A DNA stretch of 27,771 bases. Source: Trachelipus rathkii (taxonomy: Eukaryota; Arthropoda; Malacostraca; Isopoda; Trachelipodidae). The notes beneath the pieces were generated by a model. The model saw nothing but the letters and a program-made list of their open reading frames with translations. It was not told the DNA's origin and did not search any database. Position numbers and translations under genes: made by a program. The stretch lies in NCBI GenBank assembly GCA_015478945.1, contig JABUQX010022867.1:1-27771 (forward strand), given 5' to 3'. Shown here one piece after another: positions 19,246-27,771 of the stretch (position 1 is the stretch's first letter; each line of letters opens with the position of its first letter).

Positions 19246-20934
19246 TTCTTTGCTTTACATATCTCTAATGATTTTAATGGACTGTTGGTTTGGAAAAAAG
19301 TTTGAATTAACAGGAGACAAATGATTAACAATGGTAAGCATCATGAAGAATTACTTTAATGTGGTTTTCTTAATAGAATCAAAGTTTATTTCTCCTCGGG
19401 AAGTGAATATGACCTGCAAAACTGAACAATCTCTCAACAGGAGCTTAAGATGGTAGTACAGTATTGTAAAGTAAAAAGACTTTTTTTTAACAGATGGGCA
19501 TAGTTTTCCTATAAAATATTTTTAGTTAATTTTAAATACTTTTCAAGATTTTGATGCCAAGAAGTAAAACTAATATTCTTTAAATTTCACAAAACATACC
19601 TGGATAAAGCAACAGTAAAAATGAGCATAAATTTAGATTTTGGTAATGTATTTATTAAACTTTTAACTAAATCTTTAATTAATTAATTTTAGAATGTATT
19701 AGTTTATCTCAAATTTTAATATTTAAAATTTAAGAAGGAGTTTATACCTAAGCAAAATTTCCATATCTCATTCTTATTTCAAATTGGCACCAAATATAAT
19801 AGAATGAAATAATTTGGTCTCCAACAAGAAATAATTTCATGAGATGGAAGCAGCTTTGTAAACTATGGACTAATTTTCCACGAGGCGAAGCCTTGTTTCC
19901 TTTTTGATATATATAGGCTGGACCTACAACAACAGAGGCAGGCAAAGGGCCCTAGGGCTGAAACTGCCTCCAAAAACGACTTTAGTGCAGATGAAAAAAA
20001 AATAATAATGATTTTAGAACTAGGAATGATAGCCATAGTAATAATTCCAAAGAGAGATGGACCAATATTAAATCAGCCCAATCAAAGATTAATTAGTAAT
20101 GGGGTTTTATTAGTGAAAATGATGCTATACAGGTGAGATCTGTGTTTGTTCTAGTTATCTCCTCTTATTTGCCTATGTATAAAAAAATAAACTCTGTAAA
20201 AAAATTATCTATTTAAGTTAATTATACAAAAACCAAATCTTTAAGCTAGGCATAGGCTTCTTACTTTATAAATAGGCTATATTTATGCTCATTTTTTCTT
20301 ATGCTTGCATAATTATCCAGTGTAACTAAAGTTGCAATCATTGACCTATCTTCATCATTTCCATTCTTATATTTTCAATTCAGCCAATTTTTATATAGGG
20401 CAAAAATGAATATATATTTTTTACTGAATTACCAATAAATATAACCAATAATGAATTACTATGCTATAACCAGATGAAAGATTCCATGAATTTTTCTTTA
20501 ATACCATAATGGATTGCTGCAATCTTTATCAAATAAAGTATCACACATAATATAAACTAGTCTCATTTTTATAATTCAGTCATTTTTTAACTATTAGTCA
20601 ATATTTGAAATTAATTTTATCACTACTGAAATTGTTACTCCATAGCTAGTCATATATTCTGATATAAAAGCTGAGAGAGGAGGCAGAATATAGTGTACAT
20701 TTATTTTTGGTGATTGTTTTAGTTAATAAAGCACAAGAAAATGTCAACTTTATAACCAGAGCCTATCTCATTTCCCAGGATATAAATTATAACCTTTTAA
20801 AAGAAAATTTATACTCCAACTCTTTGAGTATATTATATCCAGTATAAATTTGAGGGATTAAATCTACCCAACTGAATACTGCATCGTTCTTTCATCCATC
20901 CACTTCAAGACCCGATCAATCTCTAAATTAAATT
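19246..20934. other. Long single-copy AT-rich region, no gene supported
   Basis: Nearly 1.7 kb with no SSR and no long frame. The 65-codon minus ORF at 19748-19945 has no motif. A GC-richer patch at 19915-19970 contains GGGCCCTAGGGC. A 21-codon minus frame near 20888-20935 (RVLKWMDERTMQ) has coding-like codons but is too short to credit. The region may be intronic to the exon at 18221. Confidence 0.4.
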
Positions 20935-21040
20935 GATTATATTAATTATTATATATTATTATATATTATTATCTAATATTATATTAGTTATTAATTATTA
21001 TATGATATATTATTATATTATTTATTTATTATCTTGTTCT
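20935..21040. repeat. TATTAT-type AT repeat
   Basis: Runs of ATTATATATT. Positions 21041-21569 that follow are AT-rich; the only notable item is a perfect 20-bp palindrome at 21459-21478 (AAAAAATCAATTGATTTTTT). Confidence 0.8.
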
Positions 21041-21569
21041 ACCTAGGTATTACTATTATTTAGGAAAAAATTGGTTTTATAGGGTTAAATAATTTGGTTT
21101 TGATTTTGGATTTTTTGAGAATCGTGACTTCACGCGAAAAATATTGTAAACAAACTTTTAAGTTCGATTAATACATTTTACACCTAATCCCCCTAGCTAT
21201 CTGAGTTCAAAAATCTTAAAATAGGCTTATAGTCTATGAACACAATGTAAACAGAAAACCGAAAAGTGTATTTAAATTAATAAATAACTGCATAGAAATA
21301 AAAGAAACATGTTGGACAATTTTGTTGATTTTTATAGTGTAGAAACTGAACAAATAAGCTTTGCAATGATATTAATCTAATATTTTATTCATGAAATTAA
21401 ATCACTAAATTCCAAAAATTAAAAATGATATATAATAAAAGCAAAAAATCAAATAAGCAAAAAATCAATTGATTTTTTGAGCAAAAAACGCAAATGCATA
21501 ATCTATTGATTTTTCCCATTCAGTGATAATATACCACTCCTAAAGACACAAGGAAAGGCAACATATAAA

Positions 21570-21632
21570 GTTATATTATATTTATATATTATTATTATGT
21601 ATATTATTATATGATTTATTATATATATGTAT
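21570..21632. repeat. Short (AT)n block
   Basis: AT-only run with ATTATTATG units. Confidence 0.75.
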
Positions 21633-21733
21633 AATTAAGTTGAAACCTTTTTTCTAACCATAATTGAACTTTTCTGGTCCTGATTTTGACTAAAAAGTGC
21701 AAAAAATTTAATATTTCGAAACTTTCAGAATAT

Positions 21734-21958
21734 TCAGTTTAGCCAAACAATTTCGCTAAGGTTTTTTTTATTCAGATGGTAGTTATGCACGCGACTGCAG
21801 AATAATGAGTCTTTATCAGTAATTGCAATAAATTCTATTTCTGGTGTGTTTTTATCTGCGAGGCAACTAAATGTGAGTGGAAAATTTTCATACTCGAAAA
21901 TTTGACAATTAAACGCAGTCGTACCAATAACCGTCGTAGTGAATTCGGACTGATTGTA
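21734..21958 (-). CDS. Exon-like ORF with no start codon, unknown protein
   Basis: On the minus strand, 74 codons run without a stop from TAC at 21958 to TGA at 21736-21734. They are preceded by a candidate acceptor (GCTAAACCCAG, cut after 21959). There is no ATG, so it would be an internal or last exon. The peptide starts YNQSEFTTTVIGTTAFNCQI and has a Cys about 19 residues later and another Cys further on. The TVxGTTAxxxC start resembles the B strand of an immunoglobulin domain, but the Trp expected after the first Cys is missing. The open length and varied codon use in AT-rich DNA make chance less likely. I cannot name it. Confidence 0.4.
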   Translation of the reverse strand, partial: YNQSEFTTTVIGTTAFNCQIFEYENFPLTFSCLADKNTPEIEFIAITDKDSLFCSRVHNYHLNKKNLSEIVWLN

Positions 21959-22161
21959 CTGGGTTTAGCCTGCGGATTCTTGTCCTTACATAGAAATTAA
22001 CATATCTTGTATCTCTTCCTAGATTTCAGATTGAATTACAACGTATGTATAGATACATTTAAAATTAAAATAATTTTCGGAATGAGAACTTATAGCAAGG
22101 ATCTTATGTTTCTTTCTTAAAAGTAGACTTCCCAATATGCTAGTACATCTCATCCCCGAAG

Positions 22162-22437
22162 TTACTGTGAACCAGAAGTAAATAAGCAGCCAACTAGTTC
22201 GAGTTGCCTAATGTTTTTTAAGTTTTTTTTGCTACTGCCTTTAGAAAATGGGACAAAGATCCGTAGAAAGATTTTATCATTTTGTAACCTATCAATTGGA
22301 ATGGCAATCAGCTCAGGCACCAAAATGTACTCTTCGAGGAATTCGATTTCTATATCTCTGAAGTATGGAATGTGTAAGTTATCCAACAAATCACTGAGGA
22401 CGCTTTTGTTACGTATAAGCAAATATAACACTGTCAT
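22162..22437 (-). pseudogene. hAT-like transposase fragment
   Basis: A 91-codon minus ORF. Residues ~30-60 contain IEFLEEYILV, then PIDRLQNDKIF, followed by KKNLKNIRQLEL. This matches the segment of hAT-type (BED-finger related) transposases in which xFLEEYxxVLxPIAxALDxLQxxKxCFYGxLLPTL is followed by a LxxKLxxL helix. The expected YGxLLPTL is changed to LRIFVPFS. No BED zinc finger or C-terminal dimerisation region was seen nearby. A minus frame at about 22780-22800 reads TSDDEDDF, an acidic motif seen in such proteins, but the order relative to this block is unclear. It is a fragment and unlikely to be active. Confidence 0.55.
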
Positions 22438-22677
22438 TAGGTAAGACTAAGGATAGCAACCTTAGTGCTTTTGTTGGAATCGATAATTGACATTTTAAAT
22501 TGATGTGATTATTTCCGCCGAATTAGGCACGCCCATATATCCAAAAGGCAAAAGGACACTAACAAATGCACTGTGATGATTCACCTGATGAAAAAGATTT
22601 TGCGAAACTAACCTTTCTATTAGCTAAGTTTTATGTATATTGTACAAATTAAACTCGGAGGTGTGAGATGTACTCAC

Positions 22678-22806
22678 CTTCTTGATGGATATTGTAAAGG
22701 CATTTTCAGTTAATATTTCTTTGTCCAAGCCTCTAATAGGGAATTGGGTAATTTCGGAAATCATCCTCATCATCCGATGTCGCTGTGCATTTAATTCTTG
22801 TCTCAT
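22678..22806 (-). CDS. Possible exon with consensus donor, unknown protein
   Basis: On the minus strand, ATG 22806-22804 follows CAGCTGTAG, which could be an acceptor. Forty-three codons then run to ATCAAGAAG/GTGAGT, a perfect 5' splice site at 22678/22677. The peptide starts MRQELNAQRHRMMRMISEIT. Reading through the donor adds 17 codons to a stop at 22624. No domain is recognised. It could be an exon of the same minus-strand gene as 22162-22437 or 21734-21958, but the frames do not prove it. Confidence 0.35.
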
Positions 22807-23339
22807 CTACAGCTGTCTTCGTACACTGGATCAAAGTAAGTTCCACAAATTCTTTCAAACACTTTCCAAAGTTGTTTCATTATCATGTGATAGTTGCCTT
22901 ATGCTAAAGCACGAGATATAAAAAATTTCTGTTATTTTGTTGTCAATTATTATCAGCAACTTTGTGTATGTGTAAACCTGCTTTCAAACCTCCGGCAGCA
23001 AGAGAGGTGGGTGTGCGTACGTTGTATCCTCGTGATTCTGGGATAACTGGGACATTAGACCGACTGACAATGAAGAGATGGATTTAGATTCGGGACTTGT
23101 CACACCGGTTCCATATTGCCCATAGACAATATTCTCCCGTATTCTGGAACGCAACACGGTCGTCGTATGTGTGTAAATAGCGACCCGAATTTGTTCTGCG
23201 CGCGCACTTCTAGCAGATGCATGAGAGACAAACTGCGTTACCATTATGTGGCGCCAACTGCATATCATTGCAAACGGTGTAAAGCATGTTACTGCCACCA
23301 TTATATGAACATCGAGCGAACCTTCCTGTGATTGGTGTC

Positions 23340-23673
23340 ATCGGGCAGTTGATGGCTGCCAAGCTTCCATTTGCCAGAGATTACACGCACTTACGCCTTA
23401 ATACAACTTACCCATTACGAGGATAGGTTGTCGAGCACTGTTGCCTCTGCCTCCATCGTTGCACGCGACCTCAATTCACCGTTGGACTGTCCAATTGCCT
23501 GGGGCGCATCAAAGGTTTCGGAACGCCATCCCAGTAATTGGCGTTCGGACTGCAGGAAAAATCAGACAACGTCAGATATAACAACAAATGACTGCCGTCG
23601 CGAAATGTCCCGTTTCAACTGAGGTGCGTGCATGTAACAGGGCTGTGGGGGCCACTTTGAACACCTATCGTAA
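23340..23673 (+). pseudogene. 3' end of a Tc1/mariner-superfamily transposase
   Basis: In one main frame (with one shift near 23410-23430) the C-terminal landmarks occur in order: a DG pair where the second catalytic Asp (QDGAPPHF) is expected (about 23352); PFARDYTHL and NTTYP (about 23365-23410); ARDLNSPLD then WGASK (about 23465-23515), matching the SPDLxPLDFxLWGxLK block with the third Asp; and GGHFEHLS followed by TAA at 23671-23673, the characteristic last residues of one arthropod family. Two in-frame stops precede that end. Upstream (22984-23339) has open frames on both strands but no recognisable N-terminal half. It is probably a truncated and decayed copy. Confidence 0.65.
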
Positions 23674-24172
23674 CCTGTATCCTGTTTTTTATAATCTCCT
23701 AAATAAAGATTGCTAATCGTGTTGTTTATTTGGAATTCTGTGTCGCATATCCGTAATCTCCACCCTCTTAGGTTATACTTCATCGTAAAATCCGTCGAAG
23801 CGTCTACTCGATTCATATTCATTATAGAGTATTAATGCTTCGAATTGCGATCGTTGACCCGTATAGTGTTAAGATGTCGATTTCAATCTTGGCCAATCCT
23901 GATATATTTGAATATAAGATACTATTAGTAATATCTGTACATCTGTTGTAGGGAAGCATATACTGCGAGAATGTAAAAGATGGTAGAAGATGCACAGAAA
24001 TAGCAGAAGAGATGAAATACCCATCGGTTGCAGAGAGAGAAACTGCCTATTTTTTCGAATATTATAGAAAATTTGCGTGATGGAACTAAATCAATCAGCT
24101 GGCAAGTACCGAGAAGCCCTATTGCTCTTCTGCTCTCTATACTTCATAAGTCTTCGGGGTTCTCACTTCTCT
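23674..24172. other. No gene supported
   Basis: It starts with what may be the 3' end of the transposon (an AATAAA-like signal, AAATAAAG, near 23700). The minus ORF 23562-23822 is a shadow of the transposase. The remainder to 24172 shows nothing. Confidence 0.45.
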
Positions 24173-24197
24173 CATCTCTCTCTCTCTCTCTCTCTCT
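24173..24197 (+). repeat. (CT)n microsatellite
   Basis: Near-perfect TCTCTCTC run just before a long AT-rich block. Confidence 0.9.
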
Positions 24198-24202
24198 AAT
24201 AA

Positions 24203-24250
24203 GGTAATATATATCCTATATATCTATATATATATATAAAACTATACGAA

Positions 24251-24288
<38 letters not shown>

Positions 24289-24640
24289 ATATATAGATAT
24301 ATTCTACATCATAACATTATTAGTATCATATACTATTAATATATATACTAATAATATATAAGGTGAGCTAGCATAGTATACCGCATATTAAGTAGCGTAA
24401 TATAATTATATAATAAAGGTATATATAAAGATATATTATATATTAGATATAATCTTATATATATAACCTTAATCTTTCGGCACAATATAATATATAAATA
24501 TATAATATATTATACTATTATATAGTATAGGAATCTATATTTACTACGTATAGCCAAGAGTTGTTATATATATAATTTAATACGTATAAGTTGGTGATCT
24601 ATTTATTATAATTACCGCATATCTATATTATAGTTCATAA
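24203..24640. repeat. Long interrupted (AT)n block
   Basis: The longest AT block in the window, with perfect TA runs around 24256-24285 and GC-containing interruptions at about 24360-24400 and 24470-24485. Confidence 0.85.
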
Positions 24641-24762
24641 AATTTTGTCTTGAATTCCACTCACAAATATTTTAGGGTTTATTGTTGGCCATTGATCTTT
24701 GAATCGCTTAAAGAGTTACACATCCGTTTTCTTCCGCCGACATTCCCATTTTAGTATTGAAC

Positions 24763-25870
24763 ATGGCGTGGAGGGGAGTGCATCGTGGCTTTGCCGTTCG
24801 GGGCGTTTTATGAAAACAGAGCAATTCTCTGTGATATCTTGCGGGGTCAAAGTTCCAGCGACGGTTCAACATCCGCGTAGGCGTGGCTAGCTCTCAGTGC
24901 GAACAGCATTCGGCCTGTTAGACAATTAAGTCAAAACTGAGACACACGAACAGCATCACCATTGCCGAGCGCCCATATCAGAGAGAGCAGAGAGAAAAAT
25001 CAGGAGCGAGAAAGAGCACGGTAGTGCAGTTCGCTCGACGTTCTGCGGCCGACGGCATGCGTTGCTTTGGGAATATCCGATCCAGTGGTGTGAGAAGGAT
25101 ATTCTGCAGTGGATTTTACATCGGCATCAGATAAAATAATAATGCTCACGATTGAAAACAAACAGAAATGTAAACCGCCAAGATCTTTTGCGCAAAATCT
25201 TGACAGATCCCTCTAGGCAGCCCTCTTCAGTAGCCAGACGAGGCAACAATTTCACCTGTTGGGGCTGTCAATAACAAGAATTCCGCTACTCGGCATTAAT
25301 ACCCCGGAGTGCAAGAAAAAGGCCTTACATCTCTATAATTTAACTGTATGGTGTCCGTAATCACGGTGGTGTTATAGACCATACTTATGTGAGAAGAAGG
25401 AGTGACTGAACCGTAAAGTTGCGATAAACGTTATGTCACCATGCGAAGAGCATTTGTCATGCATACCCAAATGAAGAGATTGTGGGGATTTCCGTGGCGA
25501 ATATTTGCCATCGCGAAATACGGTATACTATGCGCAATTTCGAAAAGCTCACTCATTTTATGGGTAATATAAACGATTCCGACGCCTAGACTCTCAGAGC
25601 GGTGATGAAGGTGAACTGCACGGCACCATGAATTTGTAGACATTTGCGATTTTCTTCCTGTGGATTACGAAAGAAGTTTTAAAATTCGCCTTCACACATT
25701 ACCAGAGCTAAGGAATCGAATTGTTTGAAGAAGCAATGAGCGATATCCCAGCTCGGCCACTGTCATCGTGTTCATCAGGTTCAATAATTTCAGAAACGGA
25801 GACTCCATTCATGTTTCTATTAAAATGGCGTGGCCGCGATTCTTGAGGGAGCATGATTACAGAACTTTGA
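24763..25870 (+). pseudogene. Near-full-length decayed Tc1/mariner (IS630) superfamily transposase
   Basis: Starts at ATG 24763 with MAWRGVHRGFAVRG, the typical opening of an arthropod transposase family whose product excises and reinserts its element. Landmarks then follow in order across several frames: FQRRFNIR (about 24853-24875); ALGISD then VRRI (about 25060-25105), the second helix-turn-helix; PDEA (about 25236), carrying the first catalytic Asp; GAVNNKNS (about 25264); TVWC near 25346; EEGVTEP (about 25396); RYVTM then MKRLWGF (about 25430-25490); and near the end LPELRNRIV, EEAMSDIPAR and RFNNFR (about 25700-25790). The blocks for the second (QDGATxH) and third (SPDLxPxDFFLWG) catalytic residues are no longer readable. 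Span and order fit a ~350-residue protein. Many indels and stops make it inactive. No terminal repeats were found. Confidence 0.8.
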
Positions 25871-25899
25871 AGTGATATTTAAAATAATGGTAATAAGTA

Positions 25900-26112
25900 A
25901 CTTATGATATATAATATATATATAGCTATAGCTATCTACCGTAGTAACATAATAATTAGTTAGTAATATTGACTTATTATTATAGTATCGAGAAAGTTAA
26001 TATTATATCATCTTGTTATATATATATATATATATATAATATATTATCTATTAAGATTTATATATAATATAGTATAATATAGTATATATATATATTTACT
26101 ATAATATATAGT
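25900..26112. repeat. Interrupted (AT)n block
   Basis: Begins about 30 bp after the transposase remnant, mirroring the block at 24203-24640 on its other side. Confidence 0.85.
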
Positions 26113-26234
26113 TGATTTAGTTACTTACCGTTCTTGTGAAGTTCCTGAGGATTCGATAATAGGCTCCCAACTGCAAGTGTTAGATGTATTATTTAATATC
26201 AAGTCGCATTTGTAGTCGACAAATTAGGTTTTTA

Positions 26235-26411
26235 GGGAAGAATTGACCATCTTCATAGTCAGTTTCTCAGCTACTTGTCTCTACGCTTGGCTCTGCAGAA
26301 TGAAACTGTATGTCCAAAGTTTTTATTTTATAAATATTTAGATCTGGGGAGGGGAGGAATTGGCTATCTTGCTAGTAGCCTTCACCAGTTGGCCCACTGG
26401 TCCTACGCAGG
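26235..26411 (+). repeat. Diverged two-copy direct repeat
   Basis: A unit of about 55-60 bp, starting GGGAAGAATTGACCATCTT at 26235 and ending CTACGC at 26286, recurs at 26352-26408 as GGGAGGAATTGGCTATCTT ending CCTACGC. The spacing between starts is 117 bp. The remaining DNA of 26113-26919 has no supported gene; a 61-codon ORF at 26823-27008 runs into an AT repeat and is not credited. Confidence 0.55.
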
Positions 26412-26919
26412 ATACGTGCCCGTGTTGTCTGGCCAATTTTGAATGTATGCGTGTTTTTGTTTAATTCCGGAGAGATAATCTATCTTTGTACGATAAATAT
26501 GTCTTACCGAACAGAATTAAACTGGCGTTATGATCCTATTGTCAAACGTTACCCGGTGCACCTACTATCAATCGTTGGTGGGCATTCCGGTGTATAATTA
26601 CCCATGTATTATGAGGAAAGTTAAATAATCTCGTATGATGTTCCTGTCATGTCGTCCTAGTATGGCTGGGATGCTAACGATAATTTCAGAAATACACTTT
26701 AGGGACTAACATTTTCGTTTTAGCGCGCAATGTTTAAAAGACATTTTGTTTTTATAGAGGTTGTGGCCGCTCGATTTTAATTCAAAGTCAAAGTTGTACA
26801 ACTTGCTTACGTTGTTATTGTAGTGGAATTGACCGAGAGATTCAATCAAATATATAGTGGGTGTGTACGTCATTCATTGATCATTACCTACAGTGCGCAT
26901 CAGGGCCAACGACGACTTA

Positions 26920-27096
26920 TATATATACTATATGTATATATATTTGAAGGATATATTATAGTTATTAATAAGATATATTTAATCTATTTATATATATTTA
27001 TATATTAGCTATGATTTTTAAGATAAATACTAGTATCTATATATATAACGATATTATATTACATATATATATATAATATATATATATATTGAGGAG
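26920..27096. repeat. Interrupted (AT)n block
   Basis: AT-rich block. Positions 27097-27359 that follow show nothing supported. Confidence 0.85.
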
Positions 27097-27359
27097 ATTT
27101 TATAATCCAACGTGCATATTCACCAGAGAAAAGGATAACATGATTATATAAAGAAGCCTTAAAGAATCCAAAAATAAATACATTATTCATGCGCATCTTG
27201 ATATGCCAATGCTACGATGGTTTATATTGCTGGGTGTTCACATCGAGCTGTAAAAGGGTTTTCGGAATTAATTAAATTGTCTTATTTTCTTACTGTCGTA
27301 AGAAACACTAAACTAAAAAGACAGATCATAAAATGGGATATACTTTTTATAATTGTTTT

Positions 27360-27525
27360 ATTTATATAGAGTAATATATATTAATATATAGTAGATATAT
27401 ACATACTAAGTATATACTAATATATTCTATAGTTATAAGACTAATATATATATATATATAATATACTATATATTATATAATATATATATTATATATTGTA
27501 TTATATATAGGTAAATGTTATTAAT
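27360..27525. repeat. Interrupted (AT)n block
   Basis: A/T-rich block; the window's final single-copy segment starts after it. Confidence 0.85.
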
Positions 27526-27631
27526 TTATCTTATTAATAAATTTATTGAGCCGGAAAAAGAGCACTGCAAAGTTTTGGATTTGGAGTCGGACGCGGACTC
27601 GTAGCCGATTTTTTTCTTCTTGTGTCGGGTG

Positions 27632-27771
27632 ATGAGTAAGATCCATGATATATTTTCTGGTGAGCGAGCCAAAAGCAAAAAAGGGAGTTCAGAACTGGAG
27701 TCTCACCGGAGCGTACTAAAAATGGTCACCGGTCCGCTAACCCTAGGTGGACAAAGTACACTTAAGAAACT
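27632..27771 (+). CDS. Open frame running off the window end, unknown
   Basis: From ATG 27632 the frame is open for 46 codons to the window edge; upstream it is open to a TAG about 30 bases before. The peptide starts MSKIHDIFSGERAKSKKGSS and is basic and Ser-rich, with no domain visible. The GC content is higher than average for the window. Just upstream, 27577-27604 carries GGAGTCGGACGCGGACTCG, related to the minisatellite word at 16164-16262. It could be a gene start, a repeat-derived frame or chance. Confidence 0.25.
   Translation, partial: MSKIHDIFSGERAKSKKGSSELESHRSVLKMVTGPLTLGGQSTLKK

Noticed and set aside
22984..23301. 105-codon minus ORF
   Set aside because: Open on both strands, no domain, and next to the plus-strand transposase remnant; not enough to call either way.

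Overview
This looks like nuclear DNA from an arthropod, most likely a crustacean, although the species cannot be fixed from the window. The reasons are: no long prokaryotic-type ORFs; about twenty blocks of interrupted (AT)n plus long (GA)n/(CT)n, (ATT)n and (GAT)n tracts; several decayed Tc1/mariner and hAT transposases of types common in arthropods; and a broken stretch resembling the ligand-binding S1 region of ionotropic receptors (IRs), a family expanded in arthropods. Many frames change mid-domain. This could be genuine pseudogene decay or uncorrected long-read indels, and the sequence alone cannot separate the two.

Layout. 1-995: probable 3' end of an LTR retrotransposon on the minus strand (purine tract followed by an LTR starting TGTTG). 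996-3193: AT-repeat blocks around a ~720-bp fold-back palindrome with a GC-rich core. 3470-4470: mariner-type transposase fossil (+). 4582-9866: AT-rich non-coding DNA with SSRs, a 30-bp-arm hairpin carrying two B-box-like words, and two weak exon candidates on the minus strand. 11060-12179: three colinear IR-like S1 blocks (+), broken by a stop and frameshifts. 13570-17852: SSR-dominated, with a 33-bp minisatellite. 18221-18298: candidate signal-peptide first exon (+), possibly EMC7. 19120-19245: degenerate CGTTAC repeats. 21734-22806: three exon-like ORFs (-), one of which looks like a hAT transposase. 23340-23673: 3' end of a second Tc1/mariner-superfamily transposase (+). 24763-25870: a third, nearly full-length but decayed (+). 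26235-26411: a diverged two-copy repeat. 27632-27771: a short ORF running off the window.

No intact multi-exon gene can be assembled. The window is mostly a transposon graveyard in microsatellite-rich DNA. The items most likely to be functional are the isolated exon candidates at 18221 and 21734 and the IR-like blocks. No rRNA, tRNA or CRISPR array was seen, and no clear evidence of a novel system was found. The least explained structure is the palindrome at 2247-2966.
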